Source of the DNA: Gnetum montanum
Lineage: Eukaryota > Streptophyta > Gnetopsida > Gnetales > Gnetaceae
Direction of reading: 5' to 3'
Length of the DNA: 64,000 nucleotides
NCBI GenBank assembly: GCA_015680685.1
Contig: MNCI01005943.1
Coordinates: 485,451-549,450 of the forward strand
The position numbers and the translations under genes were made by a program. Of this stretch, positions 1 through 12,139 are shown piece by piece (position 1 is the first letter of the stretch; each line of letters starts with the position of its first letter). The notes beneath the pieces were generated by a model. It saw nothing but the letters and a program-made list of their open reading frames with translations, made no database searches and was not told the origin of the DNA.

Positions 1-480
1 CAGAGTTAAAACAAAAAGAACTCTTAGGATTTATGCCCAAGGAAGACTTTTTGAACTAAGAGCTTATCATATCCAAAAGCTTATAGAACAGGTAGCAAAA
101 GAAGAAGGTGAGTTGGAAAAAAGAAAAAGTGTAGAATAGTATAATAGGAACCCTTCCATAAGAAAAAGGGAGGTCCAATTCTATGATGAGGAGGATGCAC
201 TACTTGATAAGGTGGTAAATAGAAAAGCCTTGTCCATACAAAAATATGTTTTTGATATTTCGACAAAGGTTGACAAAATATGGGACTCTTTGGATGAGAA
301 ATTCCAAATTACTATGAAAATTGCAGAAGCATCAAAAGAACAAAATAGTAATCATGAACACAAGAGATGAATAGAAGCTAAATGTGCCTACCAGAGATGT
401 AAGGGCAAGGTTGCTATAGTAGAAGAAGTTGTGGGGACAAACTCCAAAGATGACACTAGTTGTGACATTTGTTAATATGA
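1..480 (+). pseudogene. gag C-terminal remnant of G1
   Basis: The first 480 bases align by eye with the better preserved gag of element B at 41690-42150. Both have a stretch encoding TLGIYAQG or similar, then a VAKEEG motif, then a basic stretch and a segment ending near CDI. The frame is broken by stops, for example TAG at 137-139. Gag would form the cytoplasmic particle; this copy cannot. The upstream capsid part lies outside the window. No zinc knuckle is visible. Confidence 0.7.
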
Positions 481-1299
481 ACATCTAAAGGGATGTTTCC
501 CTATAGTGTCTCACTTACAAGAGTCTGGGGTGTATGCATTGAATCTGCAATAAGCAAGAAGGCAAGCATCCATATGATTACCTTATCCTCAAGGGAATCT
601 AAGGCTGTTCTACCAACACCAACAAGCTTATTATCTAAGTGGAGCTCCACCATAATTGTATGGGCAATATCAATAGTGGCACCAACCACAATCATGGAGA
701 ATGCCACCACCAAGATAGCATTACCCTTATAAGTAACCAGATCCATATGGGTACTATATTTAACAACCCATCTCTCCAAGAAGTTTTGCAAGCCATGCCT
801 CATTTCAACATCACTATTACCCCCCCCCCCCCCCCCCCAAAGTACCATCGAACACATTCACCATCTAGTTGAAGGAAGCACCCATATCCATACCACCCTC
901 CACATCTATCTACACACATCCCTTTGCCCTCAACCTAGTTATCTCCTACTCCATCCATGCAAGGTGAAATTCCTCCATAGCTATAGCAACAAAATACTAT
1001 GAGGGTTGTACATTCACGATCAACCTTCTAGCCAAGTAGTTTGGACAATCATTCTAGGAAATGACCATTTTCCTAACCCAACAGTCCTTCCAAACCCTCA
1101 CAACCTAATATGGTGAGTTTCCCTATATCTTCAATACCCTCATCCCTTGCATCAAATACATTTGAGTACCCTTCAAACCAAGTGTTGCCTCAAATCTACA
1201 CTATGATGTTAACTCATGTTGTTTTTGATTTGATTAAGGCTAGTAATCCTTTCACAAAAAGATCTAACCCAGGAAACCCTCTCATTTACTTATAGATTG
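481..1299 (+). pseudogene. gag-protease linker of G1, low complexity
   Basis: This segment corresponds to the proline-, serine- and histidine-rich part that follows gag in element B (about 42200-43060). It encodes short runs rich in P, S, H and Y in the + frame but has many stops. A 19-base C run sits at 820-838. I recognise no enzyme motif here. Confidence 0.45.
820..838. repeat. 19-base C homopolymer
   Basis: Nineteen consecutive C occur inside the degenerate gag-protease linker. No equivalent run is present at the matching place in element B (42400-42500), so it probably expanded in this copy. The opposite strand is G19, able in principle to form a G-quadruplex. Such runs are also error-prone in sequencing, so the exact length is uncertain. 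Confidence 0.9.
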
Positions 1300-1660
1300 T
1301 TGAACATGAGCCATGCAAGGCTCTTCTTAATTCTAGTTTTGATGTTAATCTCATCTTTGATGACATGTACAAAGCTTGGAACCTACCACCTCTCAAGAAG
1401 AACAACATCTATCTAGAATTGACAGATCAAGTAATCACTATTCCTTTAGGATTAGCAAAAGACATTGTAAAAACAATGAGTGGGTGATCCTATCCTACCA
1501 ATTTTCTAGTGATCAAGGTTCAGAACTACAAAGGAGACTTCCCCATAATTATGGGAAGGACATGATTAGGCATAGTTGATGTGCAAATGGATATAAGGGA
1601 CCTCTCCTTGGAAATCTCCAAGAAAAATGAATTTGGATGTTTTGAGGAGAAGCATGTTCC
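1300..1660 (+). pseudogene. Aspartic protease remnant of G1
   Basis: The + strand encodes CKALLNSSFDVNLI followed by a stretch reading ITIPLGLAKDIV and later IIMGRT. This is the layout of a retroviral-type protease: the D-S/T-G active site with hydrophobic flanks, a flap region, and the G-R-x-[WF]L-like motif. The catalytic triplet DSG is replaced by NSS, so the enzyme would be inactive. Position between gag and RT fits pol order. Confidence 0.65.
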
Positions 1661-1984
1661 ATGTATTGCATATAGTGATAATAGATGTAATTATATGCAA
1701 AAGATTTAGTCCACGAAAAGTACATTAATTCAATCATGCAATTAGTATGCACATGAACAAGATATCTAAAGATGTTTATATGTAGCAACCACAAAATAGG
1801 AAGGCATCCAATGGTTGACAACTAACTCTGATAGCAGCACATTATGCATGGAACCAACTGAGAGCCTAACATGAGCTTATCTCAAAGGCATGGATGAACT
1901 TGAGCAAGTTCATCGCCAACATTCTAATTATGATGATGATGATACCTATTGGGGAGAGTCGGAAATTCCTGATAACTTCAAGCA

Positions 1985-3010
1985 AGAGCCCATAGAGCTG
2001 AAAACTCTACTAGCTAGCATGAAGTATGCATTTTAAAATAATGGAAAGCCAATCATAATCAATGCCAAACTTACTTCTAAACAAAACGAAAATTTGTAGA
2101 TGGTTAACATGTGGCTAATAGCCTTTAGTTGGTCATATCCTAAGCTGACTAGAATTGATCCATGGATATGCCAGCATTACATTTATACTGACCCGACCAT
2201 GAAGCCAAGTAGGCAACCGTAGAGGTGGCTAAACCTCAAATTGAAGAATATCATCAAGGAGGAATAGAACAACTTCTCAAGGCAAGGTTCATCTATCCCA
2301 TTGTAGATAGTGAGTGGATTAGCCCACTCGTAATTGTTCCAAAGAAAGATCTCAAGTGGCAGGTCTATATTGACTTCAGGCTGTTGAACGTGGAAACATT
2401 CAAAGATCATTTTCCATTGCCATTTATGGATCAAGTATTGGACACCATTTCCAAGAATTTCTATTATAGCTTCTTGTATGGTTATAGTGGCTATAATCAA
2501 ATCCAAATTGCACCAAAAGATTATTCCAAGACAACATTCATAAGCCCTTGTGGGATGTTTGCATATTGTAAGATGCCATTTGGCCTATGCAATGCCCTTA
2601 CAACATTTCAATGCTTGGTCCTTACCATTTTTCAATAGCAGATCAATAGTGGTATGGAAGTCTTCATGGATGACTTCTCCACCTATGGAGTTACATTTGA
2701 GCAAGCCTTCGACCACCTTGAGCAAGTACTAAAAAGATGTGTGGAAACAAATATGTGGCTCAATTGGCAAAAGAGCCATCTCATGGTCAAAGAAGGCATT
2801 GTATTGGGGCATAGAATCTCACAAGCAGGGATTGCAATAGACCCTAAAAAGATAAGGATCATTCAAGGAATTACATGTCAACTAGAAACAATGAAAGATG
2901 TGAAATCATTCTGTAAACACACTGGCTACTACCAAAAATTCATAAAGAATTTCTCTAAGATTGCAAAGCCATTGGTCAAACTTATGAAAAAATATTTTCT
3001 ATTCATCTAG
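1985..3010 (+). pseudogene. Reverse transcriptase of G1, stop-interrupted
   Basis: One frame from about 2225 to 3010 encodes an RT of the Ty3/gypsy type. Visible motifs in order are the fingers segment with SEWISPLVIVPKK, the palm motif YIDFRLLN (aspartate present), YSGYNQI, the MPFGLCNA motif, and the catalytic box FMDD (about 2664-2675). Thumb and connection motifs GHRIS and YYQKFIKNFS follow. A single in-frame TAG at 2636-2638 splits it. The linker upstream (1985-2224) matches the Athila-type region before RT but has several stops. RT copies the element RNA into DNA in the cytoplasmic particle. Catalytic residues survive but the frame is broken. Confidence 0.85.
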
Positions 3011-3059
3011 ACTAAGAAATGTGAACATGTATTCCAACAATTAAAAGAAAAACCTCATA

Positions 3060-3401
3060 GAAACCCTAATTCTACAGGCACCAGACTAGTCCAGACCATT
3101 TCACATAATGAAAAATGCCTCTAATTATTCCTTGGAAGCTATGCTTATGCAATTGGATGATAAGAAGCGTCCATATTACATCCACTATGTGAGGCAAAGC
3201 ATTGTGGATGCATGGTTGAATTACACCATAAGTGAGAAAGAACTTATGGTAGTCATGTATGCTCTTGAAACATTCAGGTACTATGTGCTTGGTTATAAAG
3301 TACTTATGCATACAAATTAGAGTGCCATCCACTTTCTGATGACCAAGCCAAGGGTAAGCCTCTTGTTGGCACATTTGGCCATTACATGGAACAGTTGGAA
3401 T
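3060..3401 (+). pseudogene. RNase H, left part, G1
   Basis: The frame at 3108-3320 encodes LEAMLMQLDDKKRPYYIHY, then YTISEKELMVVMYALE, the usual Ty3/gypsy RNase H layout including the E of the SEKELLAV-type motif. A TAG at 3318-3320 falls where the active-site TDH motif is expected (HTN-stop-SAIHFL). The frame then runs to YMEQLE and is interrupted at 3402. It resumes exactly in frame at 6209 with FDLTM. RNase H would degrade template RNA during reverse transcription. Confidence 0.8.
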
Positions 3402-3559
3402 ATTTTATTTAAAATTAGCACAATCCCTGGTTGTAAATTTGCAGTTTAGTATTGTGAGTTGATGGGTATTCTTGGAGAAGCAAGCCACTGGTAAATAATC
3501 TTGATGTTGAAGCCTTCTTGGAAAGTAAAATTACAATGCCAAATTATTTCCTTTAGTGA

Positions 3560-4570
3560 AGATTGGAATAACAAACAAAGGAGGTGAATATTTACCACAA
3601 GAAAGTATACTCCCTGTTAATATTGGCAAAATACACAACACCGTAGGTAATGGAGTATCAAGGATCAGTTAAGAGTTGGAAGCAAGTGAAGGACCTAACG
3701 AACGGACTACCAACAGGTTTTGAATTATGTAAATTTAAATTATCAAAGGATGTGAAGGTTTCTGTGTTGCAGACGAACCCAAATTTCCGTAAGTCCAAAA
3801 GCACATTGTTAATGCTGCCAGAAAAAAAATAGAAAATTGGAAATACAAAACTGAATGCTGTGGTTTTGGGGCAAATACATCAGCTTGTGCCGTTCAGAGT
3901 TGCGCCCACACATCGGCCAAATTTATGTTGCCGAACGCAGCCGTAGCCGACTCGCTGGATGCTGAAAATCGTGAACCCGAGTTCATGGAGCGCGTGGGAG
4001 GCCCTTCTTTCACGACTGAGCCGTATTGAAGGGGTTTCAGTCAGTAATCGCATGTAGGCTATACTGAGGCCAGTTTAGAGGGAAACGCAGCAGGCACATC
4101 ATTGATTTCAGCAAAGACACTTGTGGCTATTTCGAAAGATGGATTTCAGAAGAATGGACGCCTATTTCGCACAATGAACAAATTTGGGTTTTCATCCACA
4201 ACAACGAAAAATGCCTAAAATCCCTACTGGACGTTGCTTGAAGAATCTGCACCAAATGTTGAAAGAAAACTTTGTAAGCCAGACAGTTTACCAGTCATCA
4301 CAGACGAAAAGCGACAAAATATACGAAGCGATGATCAAATCGTATAATCATCAAAACCTGAAGGGCATTTTTGAGAGGCAAAGGTTACAACAGTTACAGA
4401 TCCTTACGGAACACATGGCGATATCTCCTAACGTGGTGGCTAAGTCTTCTCCTGAGATGGTAGTTGTTGGTAATGATTTTTGGCCGAAGAAGATAATTTG
4501 AATCAGTTGCTAGCAGTTGCAGGATCGGTGCCTTCACCTTGGGACTCATATTTTGGGCCATCCTGAATTT
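3560..4570 (+). other. GC-richer, coding-like segment of the 2.8-kb insert
   Basis: Between 3560 and 4570 base composition and dinucleotides differ from the AT-rich retroelement around it; CpG is frequent near 3880-4020. Several stretches stay open with gene-like residue use, for example one at 3770-4030 rich in A, C, N and S, and 4184-4501 with 105 codons ending in a TGA. I do not recognise a family. A captured, decayed host exon set is possible; so is an unknown gag-like protein of a non-autonomous element. Confidence 0.35.
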
Positions 4571-4574
4571 AAAT

Positions 4575-5990
4575 TTCAATTATCAGGATAAATTAACTAC
4601 CGCTACCACCAATAAGGTGGATATTATATTATATTTTTTATGAAAAATTTATTAGGGCTTAATGACACTTAGTATTTAAAATTTTAATTAAATTAAATTA
4701 GATTAGGGATTTTAAATTTATTTCAATAAATTACTTACAAAAGCAATATTTATAATATTTACAAATATTAATTCCTCCTAACTTTATGAATAACTTCCTA
4801 ACTATAACTCCCTCCTAATTAAATGAGTCAGTTGTAACCTCCTTGCTTGGGAGAAAAGTTAGCTAGGATATTTTGGCATGTAACTACCTTGTAAACCTTA
4901 TAAAAAGGCTTCATGAGGAAGAAGAAAAAAGGGACTTTTGGGGAAAAAAATTTTGGGAGAGGATCTCATACATCACACATTTAGAGATCACACTTTGAAA
5001 GGCTACTAGTTAGCACTTAGGCTCTCACTTGAAGACACTTTGGGGTCTTGAGAAGAGCATTTGTAAAGAAGATTTGTAAAGATGATTGTTTGTAAGATGG
5101 CTTGCTAAAGGAAAGATTTCAGCCTCTTTGTCATAGTCCTGTGAGTTATGTTTTATTTTTGTTTTGTTTAAATTGTTTAGCTAGTGGTTTAGATAGTATC
5201 ATCCTTGGCAAGTAATTTTTGGATTTTTAGATTGATCTTATTGTTCTTATTGCCCGATAGAAATTTCTATTAAAATTTTGAGATAGAAGCGCTTGTGTTT
5301 AAAAGCCTTCAGAGCATTTTAGTAGTAAATTTCGTTATTGTGCAACGTGTGGGAACCGCTATTGGGATTGTTGTAAGAGAGCCTCTATTTGTAGTCACGC
5401 CATTGAACAATTCAGTAGTCAAGAGGGTTCAGAAAATCTTTGGTATTTTGATGGGACCAGAATAGCTTCTTTTTATCTTTAAAAGTGAATTTCCGTGGTA
5501 TTTCAATTAGAAATTGTCAAGTTTTTCAAAGGTTCTGTTTGAACGCAATCATTGACATCTATTATCTTGTCAAAATGGAGTCTTGTACGTGGTAGTTTAC
5601 GCAGCAATTTTTGGTAGCATAGTAGGATTTTCTTGAAGAAATTACTTGTTTGAGCCTTGGAATTTTGAACAATTCATAGATATTGAATTTGGGATAGCTT
5701 TATTGCGAAGTGTTTACTTGTGTCATTTTACCTTGTTGAAATATTTGAGGTCTACACAAATCTACTTTCTTTTCTTTTTTGTCTATTTCCATCGAATCTT
5801 GCTCTATTTCTAGTTTTCGTGTGGAACTATCTCTTTCTCTGGGGAAAATTAGGAGTAGATTTGCAAAGTTGTGCTCAAATGTTTTTGCAAAATTTTATTT
5901 GTTACAAGTAGGTATTATAAGGACCACGTAGACTCATTTGTACTTGGCAAAGTTGGCTGAATCTCTTTAAAGTAAGTTATTTGTAGTTTA
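4575..5990 (+). promoter_or_regulatory. LTR-like or promoter-leader segment with TATA box
   Basis: An AT-rich block leads to TATAAAAA at 4899-4906, followed 20-30 bases later by a purine-rich leader (GAGGAAGAAGAAAAAAGGG from 4915). Beyond it is a long, T-rich non-coding stretch with no stable ORF. This is the usual look of an LTR U3-R-U5. No matching second copy exists in the window, so it cannot be called an LTR with certainty. Confidence 0.35.
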
Positions 5991-6203
5991 CACACAATGC
6001 AATCGTTACATTTCTCACAACCACACGCCGCAACAGCACACACACATACTCACATTAACTACTAAGTTTATTTGGAGATATCTAGGCCTTGGTGTTGCTA
6101 GAGACCAGCAGGCACCTAAATCCTGTTCGAGGACACTCGTTGGCGGCCACGTCCCAAATGGTCGCCAACACCTCTGTATCATACAATGGATCATGATCAT
6201 GTA

Positions 6204-7725
6204 GGAATTTGATCTGACAATGGTATATCAAAAAGGAATTGAGAACGTGATCATTGACCACCTATCTTAACTAAGATGGGATAATAAAGAGGAGGAGCAT
6301 CTACTCTCTAATCAATTTTCAAATAAACTCCTCTTTACAGGAGCAATCAATGACCAAGTGCCCATAGAACCAACATGGTACAATGACATCCTCACTTACC
6401 TTCTCACTCAAGAGATGCCACTAGATTTGGACTTTAGAAAGAAGGAATAATTTCTTTATCAAGCAAAGCACTTCATGAAAATCAGTGAACACAGTTACAA
6501 GGTGTGTGTCGATGACTTAGTTCATTGGTGTGTCCCTGATGTGAATCAACTACACATTCTCTAGGATGCTCATGAAGGCTCCTATAGAGGCCACTATGTA
6601 GGGAGATGCATGGCCATAAAAATCCTGATGGAAGAATACAATTGGCCTACAATCTTTAGGGATTCCCACCTATTCATCCAACCTTCTAAATGCTACCAAA
6701 GAGATGATGGGATGATCATGTGAATGAAGGGTCCTCAACAATCGATTCACCCACTATATCCCCTTGACATATGGAGCATAGACTTCATGGGTTCCATCAC
6801 ACACATGTCTAATGGAAAGGCCTATATCATTATAACAGTCGACTACTACACAAAATGGGTAGAAATAATAGTCGTTACCAACTATACATCATCCACTGCT
6901 ACTAGATTTGTATAACAACATGTTGTAAATAGGTTTGGGATGCCACGTGCACTAAGTTTTGATAATGAAACTCACCTTACAGTTGTCACTTTTTGAAAAA
7001 TTATGTAATTCTTGGTGGTTGAACATAAATTAACAACACCCTATCACCCCCAAGCCAATGGTCAAGCAAAGGTAACTAACCGAGAGATCACAAAGATCTT
7101 AACAAGAACCATAAGCAAATATAGGAGAGATTGCACCACAAAACTCAATAATGCCCTCTAGGCCTACTACTCAACATGGACACTCCCTATTAGCTACTCT
7201 CCCTATGAGTTAGTGTACATAAAACTTCCAATGCTCTTAATTCAATCCAAGCTCCATACACTCTCAACAACCTACGATTTGAATCTACACCTAAGTCTAA
7301 CACAGAAAGAAAGACTAATCAACCTTAACATGCTATATGAAAAATGATTAGTGGCCCTATCTTTGACTGATGTGCACAAGAAATTTAACAAGCAATGCCA
7401 TGACCTCAAAAGATGGAAAGTGAAATTTCAACCAAGAGATAACGTTCTCTATTAGAACCCCACACATGTACCTGAGAAGAAAAAATTCCAAACATTGTGG
7501 GAGGGACCTTATATAATCAATCAAACATTTCCCTTTAGGATCATGTTAATCTACATGCTTGAGAGCCCAAATGAGCAGCAGTTGGTCAACATCCAACAAG
7601 TGAAATCTTTCCTAGAACCAAGACAAGCTAGTGCAACTACCACCTCAAGGGATGGACAACCACATTTAATTTTTCAAATCTCCTCCCTCCAACTTAGTCA
7701 TGGGGGAGATGGCCATCCATGCTAA
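6204..7725 (+). pseudogene. RNase H end and integrase of G1, catalytic glutamate lost
   Basis: After the RNase H end (FDLTMVYQKG, then DHLS) the frame encodes an integrase. It shows a zinc-finger-like HEGSYRGH followed by KCYQR. The core has WSIDFMGSI (first D, about 6777), FDNETHL (second D, about 6960) and HPQANGQAKVTNRE near 7050. In family members that last motif carries the catalytic E (NGQAEV); here it is K. The C-terminal WEGPYII motif (7498) and the end SHGGDG (about 7695-7712) follow. Several stops interrupt it. Integrase would insert the cDNA into chromatin; this copy is doubly inactive. Confidence 0.85.
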
Positions 7726-9339
7726 CCATCCATATGGCCTCTCAGTTTTTCTACCTTTTGTTTTCCATGTTTTTATTTTTTGAATTTACAAGTTATTTAT
7801 TTTACAAATTTTTTATTTTCAAATTTTTTCCAATTTACACAATTTTTTATTTTGCACCATCATTAGTACATTTGAATCTTTCTTGGATCATCTACACGTT
7901 CTTATATATTTTACTTTTTTTGGTTTGAGTGTGAATTTTCATTATTTTTTCTAATAAAAATACTTTATTTTCGTAGGACACAATGCCACTATTATTTTTT
8001 ATTAATGATGGTTTGTGTTTAATCTTGTGATTGTCAATGTTTGGTTTCTATTTTTGAATTCTAATGTCTAACAACTATGACATGGTTTATCTTTCATGGA
8101 ATAGGCACTAAGTTCACATCATCCACCCATCCAACAAACTCTATGGTTTTCCTTGTTCTGGAAGTTTGAGGTCCCTTTCATTAAAGAAACTTTTAATGAA
8201 TTGGTGACCATGGTAGTTTCTAGAATTGGGAAGGATTCAAAGGTTTGTATAGGATGTGACTTCAAGGTAACTCAATACTGTTTCTACTCTTCTACTTACT
8301 TAAGTGCTTGGGTGTTTCTCATTGACTACTTATTGTTCCATGTCGGCCACTAGTAGGAAATCAAATAAATTCCTTTCATTTTTTGGTTCCTATCCAAAAA
8401 TAAAAAATAAAAAAAAATATGATGGAAATTCAAAGCACACGCCTTAGACAAATAAACGAGCTATAAGCACTAATTATGGGACTAGAAAGACCTGTTACCC
8501 ATTCCTGAAGGTCCCCTCTAACTAAGGCCCTCTATCACTTTCTAATTCTTTTTTCTTATCCTTAAGTAATGGTGGTTATTTTGTGGGAGCACTCTTGTGT
8601 CTAAAGGGGATGAATTGATCTTAGAGTGGTGATGTGAAGTCACCGAAACAGGTTGATTTTGGTCTAGACTAAGGATGGATCTTCTCAGGTCATTTCAAAC
8701 ACAAACTCCACAAGGGACTTCTTATGACCTCAATTTGGAATTCCATTCCACATTCTCAATCATCCATCTATGCTTCCATAACTCACCTCACTGCTAGGTT
8801 CTATTTTATGCTCGATGTCTTACTTTGACATGTTGGAATTCTTGGACAGATTATTTCTGGTTAGTCCTTAACTTTTCATGATTATTAATCAATGGTGAGG
8901 CCTACAAACTCCTTAGTTAAGGTTATGCAAGGGCAAAAAGGGCATGTGCCTACTATGGGGAGGATCCACTTGCATATTTTTAGCTTGGTTAGATAAATTC
9001 CTTACTTTAGACATTACCAAAATCCTATCTTTCCCATATTTCATTGTGTATCTTGCAAAGTGCTCCTTAGACTCCCATAATATTCATTCTCTAAACTATT
9101 TTATTAACATTTTCTAATTTTTGGGCTCTAAAGCCCTCTTCTACTATTCTCATTATATTAATGGCTTTTTGAGCTTCCATTTAATCCTAATTTCACTCAA
9201 AAACTCTTGTATTTTGGAAGTTTTGACCAAGTCAATGGAAGTCAATGGTGGTCAACAACTAGGTCAACTAGGCCCAGTCGATGTAGTCGACCTTGTCAAC
9301 TAGACCCTATCAATGCATGTTAAATACTCTATATACATC
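7696..9339 (+). other. Non-coding spacer of G1, left part
   Basis: About 1.6 kb between the end of pol and the Tat insertion is non-coding, T-rich at its left. It begins with a GGGGGAGATG purine tract (7700-7709) that is also present in B (43364-43373). Two motif blocks recur in B and D: CTAGAAAGACCTGTTACCCA (about 8481) and GGTTATGCAAGGGCA followed by a GGATCCACTTG-type motif (about 8922-8970). A TATA-like CTATATA lies at 9329-9335, just before the inserted element. It resumes at 26093. Confidence 0.6.
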
Positions 9340-10967
9340 TGTAACGACGAAAAACGTTGGTTGTTGGAAATACCGAGTGAAGATCTGTGTACACAGTCTT
9401 AACCACGGATCCGTGCGAGGGCCATGCTGGAGAAAACGGATCCGAGGTGCCCTGAACGGTCTTGTTCAATCAGACAGGGACTTACTTAATCAGTAATTAT
9501 CGAATATCGTGATAGTATATATTTTATATATATATTTCACGAAATGAATTAATTCGGTGAATCATAGAAGGAGTAGAAAACAATGTAAAGAACTTGAAAT
9601 AATGATAACGTCAACGCGACAAGGAAGATCAGATTTAGAAAAGATGCATAATTCCAAGATCTATGATTTGACTCGAAAGCCGAATATATTGCATACAACG
9701 TTCCAACGGTAGACTTCGCTTATCTTTGTGTGAAGCATACATGAAACAACAAGAAAACTGTTTAAAAGGGAGAACAGAATGAAGGTTGATCTACCTCGTA
9801 AGCCAAAAGTGGAATGCAAGGAAGGTCAAGCCTGGATGTCTATCGATCAACTATTTCTGATCAATAAACCTTGCCAATCCTACCAGATGATCTCTCAATC
9901 TTTGATCTACTCCTTTTTCCCTCGGTAATCTTTGCTTAATGCTGCTAATGATAGCCAATGAAGAGGATAATGTTTTCACCAAGAAGACTGATCGCCCCCG
10001 TTGCCAATGCTCAAACAATGCCTTATGTCCTTCAAAAGAAGAAAATCCCTCTCTCCTTTTTTTTTCATCAACTGGGGTATTTAAAAGTTCAGCATCATAT
10101 GGGAAGGCACGGTCTTGATGACATGTGTCTCGAACTTTCAAAACACCGTTGACTTGACAATTTTTATGTTAAAGCTGGTCATGCCACATTCCGTTTGGGG
10201 GGCGAGGTGCAATGTAAACCACTCTTGTTGAAACCGCCTCATGATTACACTACAATACGCTGATGAGCGTATTACTGTGCATGGATAACAAGTGCATGTC
10301 TAATACTGCCTTAGCTGACTTTATACTGCTCTACGCTCATTTACACTACGTAGCGTAGCAGAGCGTAATGTGATGAATTCCACATCTGTTACACTTATTT
10401 TTGCTGTAGATCATAATAGAGCATAAAAGTAGTTAACTCAAGCCGTTTTTGCACTTATTTACACCGCAAAGCATAATAGAGCGTAAAATGGTCAACTTTT
10501 CAACGTGTTATGCTTACTTACACTGCGTAGCGTAATAAAGCGTAAAGCGACCAATCTGTCGTGCTTCCTTTGACATTGAATTTGATTTCTTCGAGGCTCA
10601 TTACGCTGCTTTTGGTAATGGAGTGTGAATACAGTCTTGATCAAAAGACTTGGTGGAATATGCGACAAGTCGTAAACCGCTGCTTAGGCCTTAAACTTGT
10701 CATATTTGCAAAAGTTCCAAATTTCCGCTGATTTCATTGCTACAATAAGCTACCTTCGTTACATTGCGCAAAATTACATTAAGCGACATGATGCTACATT
10801 GCATAATGTAGCGTAAGGAGCAACAAAGTTAGAATTTTTTAAGAAATTTGGAGACTTGATGTTGCACACCCTTTTGCATTGTTCTGCCTTCTGGATTTTT
10901 GCTGCGAGCTTTTGCCTAAATTGTGAATCTTCGCCTTAGGTTGATCCACAATTTCCACAGTGTTTCA
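9340..10967 (-). repeat. 3' LTR of the Tat/Ogre-type element
   Basis: This copy matches 24465-26092 over its whole 1628 bp. Its inner end (10967) abuts the purine tract. The TATA motif of the 5' copy is changed here (TTTAAATA near 10077). Sub-repeats of about 60 bp with TACGCT/AGCGTA half-palindromes occupy 10330-10545. Confidence 0.93.
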
Positions 10968-10980
10968 ATCACCCCCCTTT
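10968..10980 (-). promoter_or_regulatory. Polypurine tract of the Tat/Ogre-type element
   Basis: In element sense the 13 bases next to the 3' LTR read AAAGGGGGGTGAT, the expected primer tract for plus-strand DNA synthesis. Its place directly before the LTR TG supports the LTR boundary. Confidence 0.85.
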
Positions 10981-12139
10981 GTTAACGTTTAGAGGGCTTG
11001 CCCGAAAGACGTCAACAAGGAATACAAAACACTGGATAGGTAAAAGTACCAACAACATCCATCGATGGTTACTTAGGTGTTGCACTATCAATCTAGAAGT
11101 GCAGAAGTGGGAAAACTGAAGATAAAACGGTATAGGAGGAATTCTTACAAAAGCGAAAGGAGGGAGTTTTAGAGAAGACTCAAGTGGGTGAGTACAGTGT
11201 TTCGTGAATAAGTCATGAGGCATCCTCTTGCGATTGCACTTGCATGGAGTTATACCGTCATATTGTAGATAAAGGGGCTTGCAAGGACGAGTTGTGTTAC
11301 GTCTGCATGGCCTAGATGAGTTATTTTTCATCCATTTTGCCAACTTTTTTTTGTGTGGCGTCCACTAGGCGAGTTGTGCTACGCCAGTTCATGAACCTGA
11401 TTGTAATGCAGATGCGAAAAGCGTATGTTGTGTATTCACATTTTGTACAAGGAAAGCAGATGCAATGGCCAAGGAGGCGAATAGGAACAAGAGGTTGAAT
11501 TATGAGGAAGATAAGGTTGCACTCCTAAGTAGACAGGCTAACCTGAGCAGTCATCTTAAAACGCTGTCTGTACTTCACTACTCTAGTGAACGTACTTTTG
11601 AACAACGTCCTTGTAGCAAGTAACCTGCAATCAAAAAAGAAAACATAGGACACCATTGCTCAGTCGAATCACCAGAGAAGTTGTTGACACAAGTACTGTC
11701 CAAGGTGAGAAGGAGTGAGCGGGCCATGGGTAAGGGATCGTAGTAATAGGCCAGGGTCCCAATGTTGATGCTCAACCTAGCAAGTCACTGTCAACCATCA
11801 GACTCATCGCACTGAACTAGTTATGCAAAGAACCAACCAGATGAATCTGTGAAGTTGGAGTTTGATAGTGATGATGACTGGAGATCCCCAAGGCCATGGC
11901 TGATGAAAACTCCCTTGGGACTTCGAACGACAAAACTAACCTCTCAGAAGTACCACCACTGAAATGGTCGCAGTAACGATATCTCCGAAAGATCAGTAGT
12001 ATGCCTTTCGGCATATCCAAGGAATCAGTAGAATGCCCACAAGGTAGCGATGCTGGGGCTGTCCCAACATCCCACCCCGTTCGTTTTGCAGCCGCACAGA
12101 GACATTTACGCTTCCTTGATTCATATGTTGGTGATCTGT
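10981..12139 (-). other. 3' UTR of the Tat/Ogre-type element, no gene seen
   Basis: About 1.15 kb between the minisatellite and the polypurine tract. Short open stretches occur on both strands, the longest 124 codons on the - strand at 10969-11343, but none shows a recognisable motif or a partner elsewhere in the window. I treat it as untranslated. Confidence 0.5.

Larger units (their letters stand above)
3402..6203. mobile_element. Unidentified 2.8-kb insertion in G1 RNase H, 5-bp direct repeats
   Basis: GGAAT at 3397-3401 is repeated at 6204-6208. Removing 3402-6208 rejoins the RNase H frame as MEQLE followed by FDLTMVYQKG, so this is an insertion with a 5-bp target duplication. The ends (ATTTTATTT... 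and ...GATCATGTA) lack the TG...CA of LTR elements, and I see no terminal inverted or direct repeats. Content is heterogeneous: 3560-4570 is more GC-rich and coding-like, and 4575-5990 resembles an LTR or promoter-leader. No transposase, RT or capsid motif is visible. It may be a non-autonomous retroelement carrying captured sequence. Confidence 0.6.

Noticed and set aside
9958-10152. ORF MKRIMFSPRR... in both Tat/Ogre-type LTRs (also 25084-25356)
   Set aside because: It lies in the LTR on the antisense strand of the element and its C-terminal half differs by frameshift between the two LTRs.
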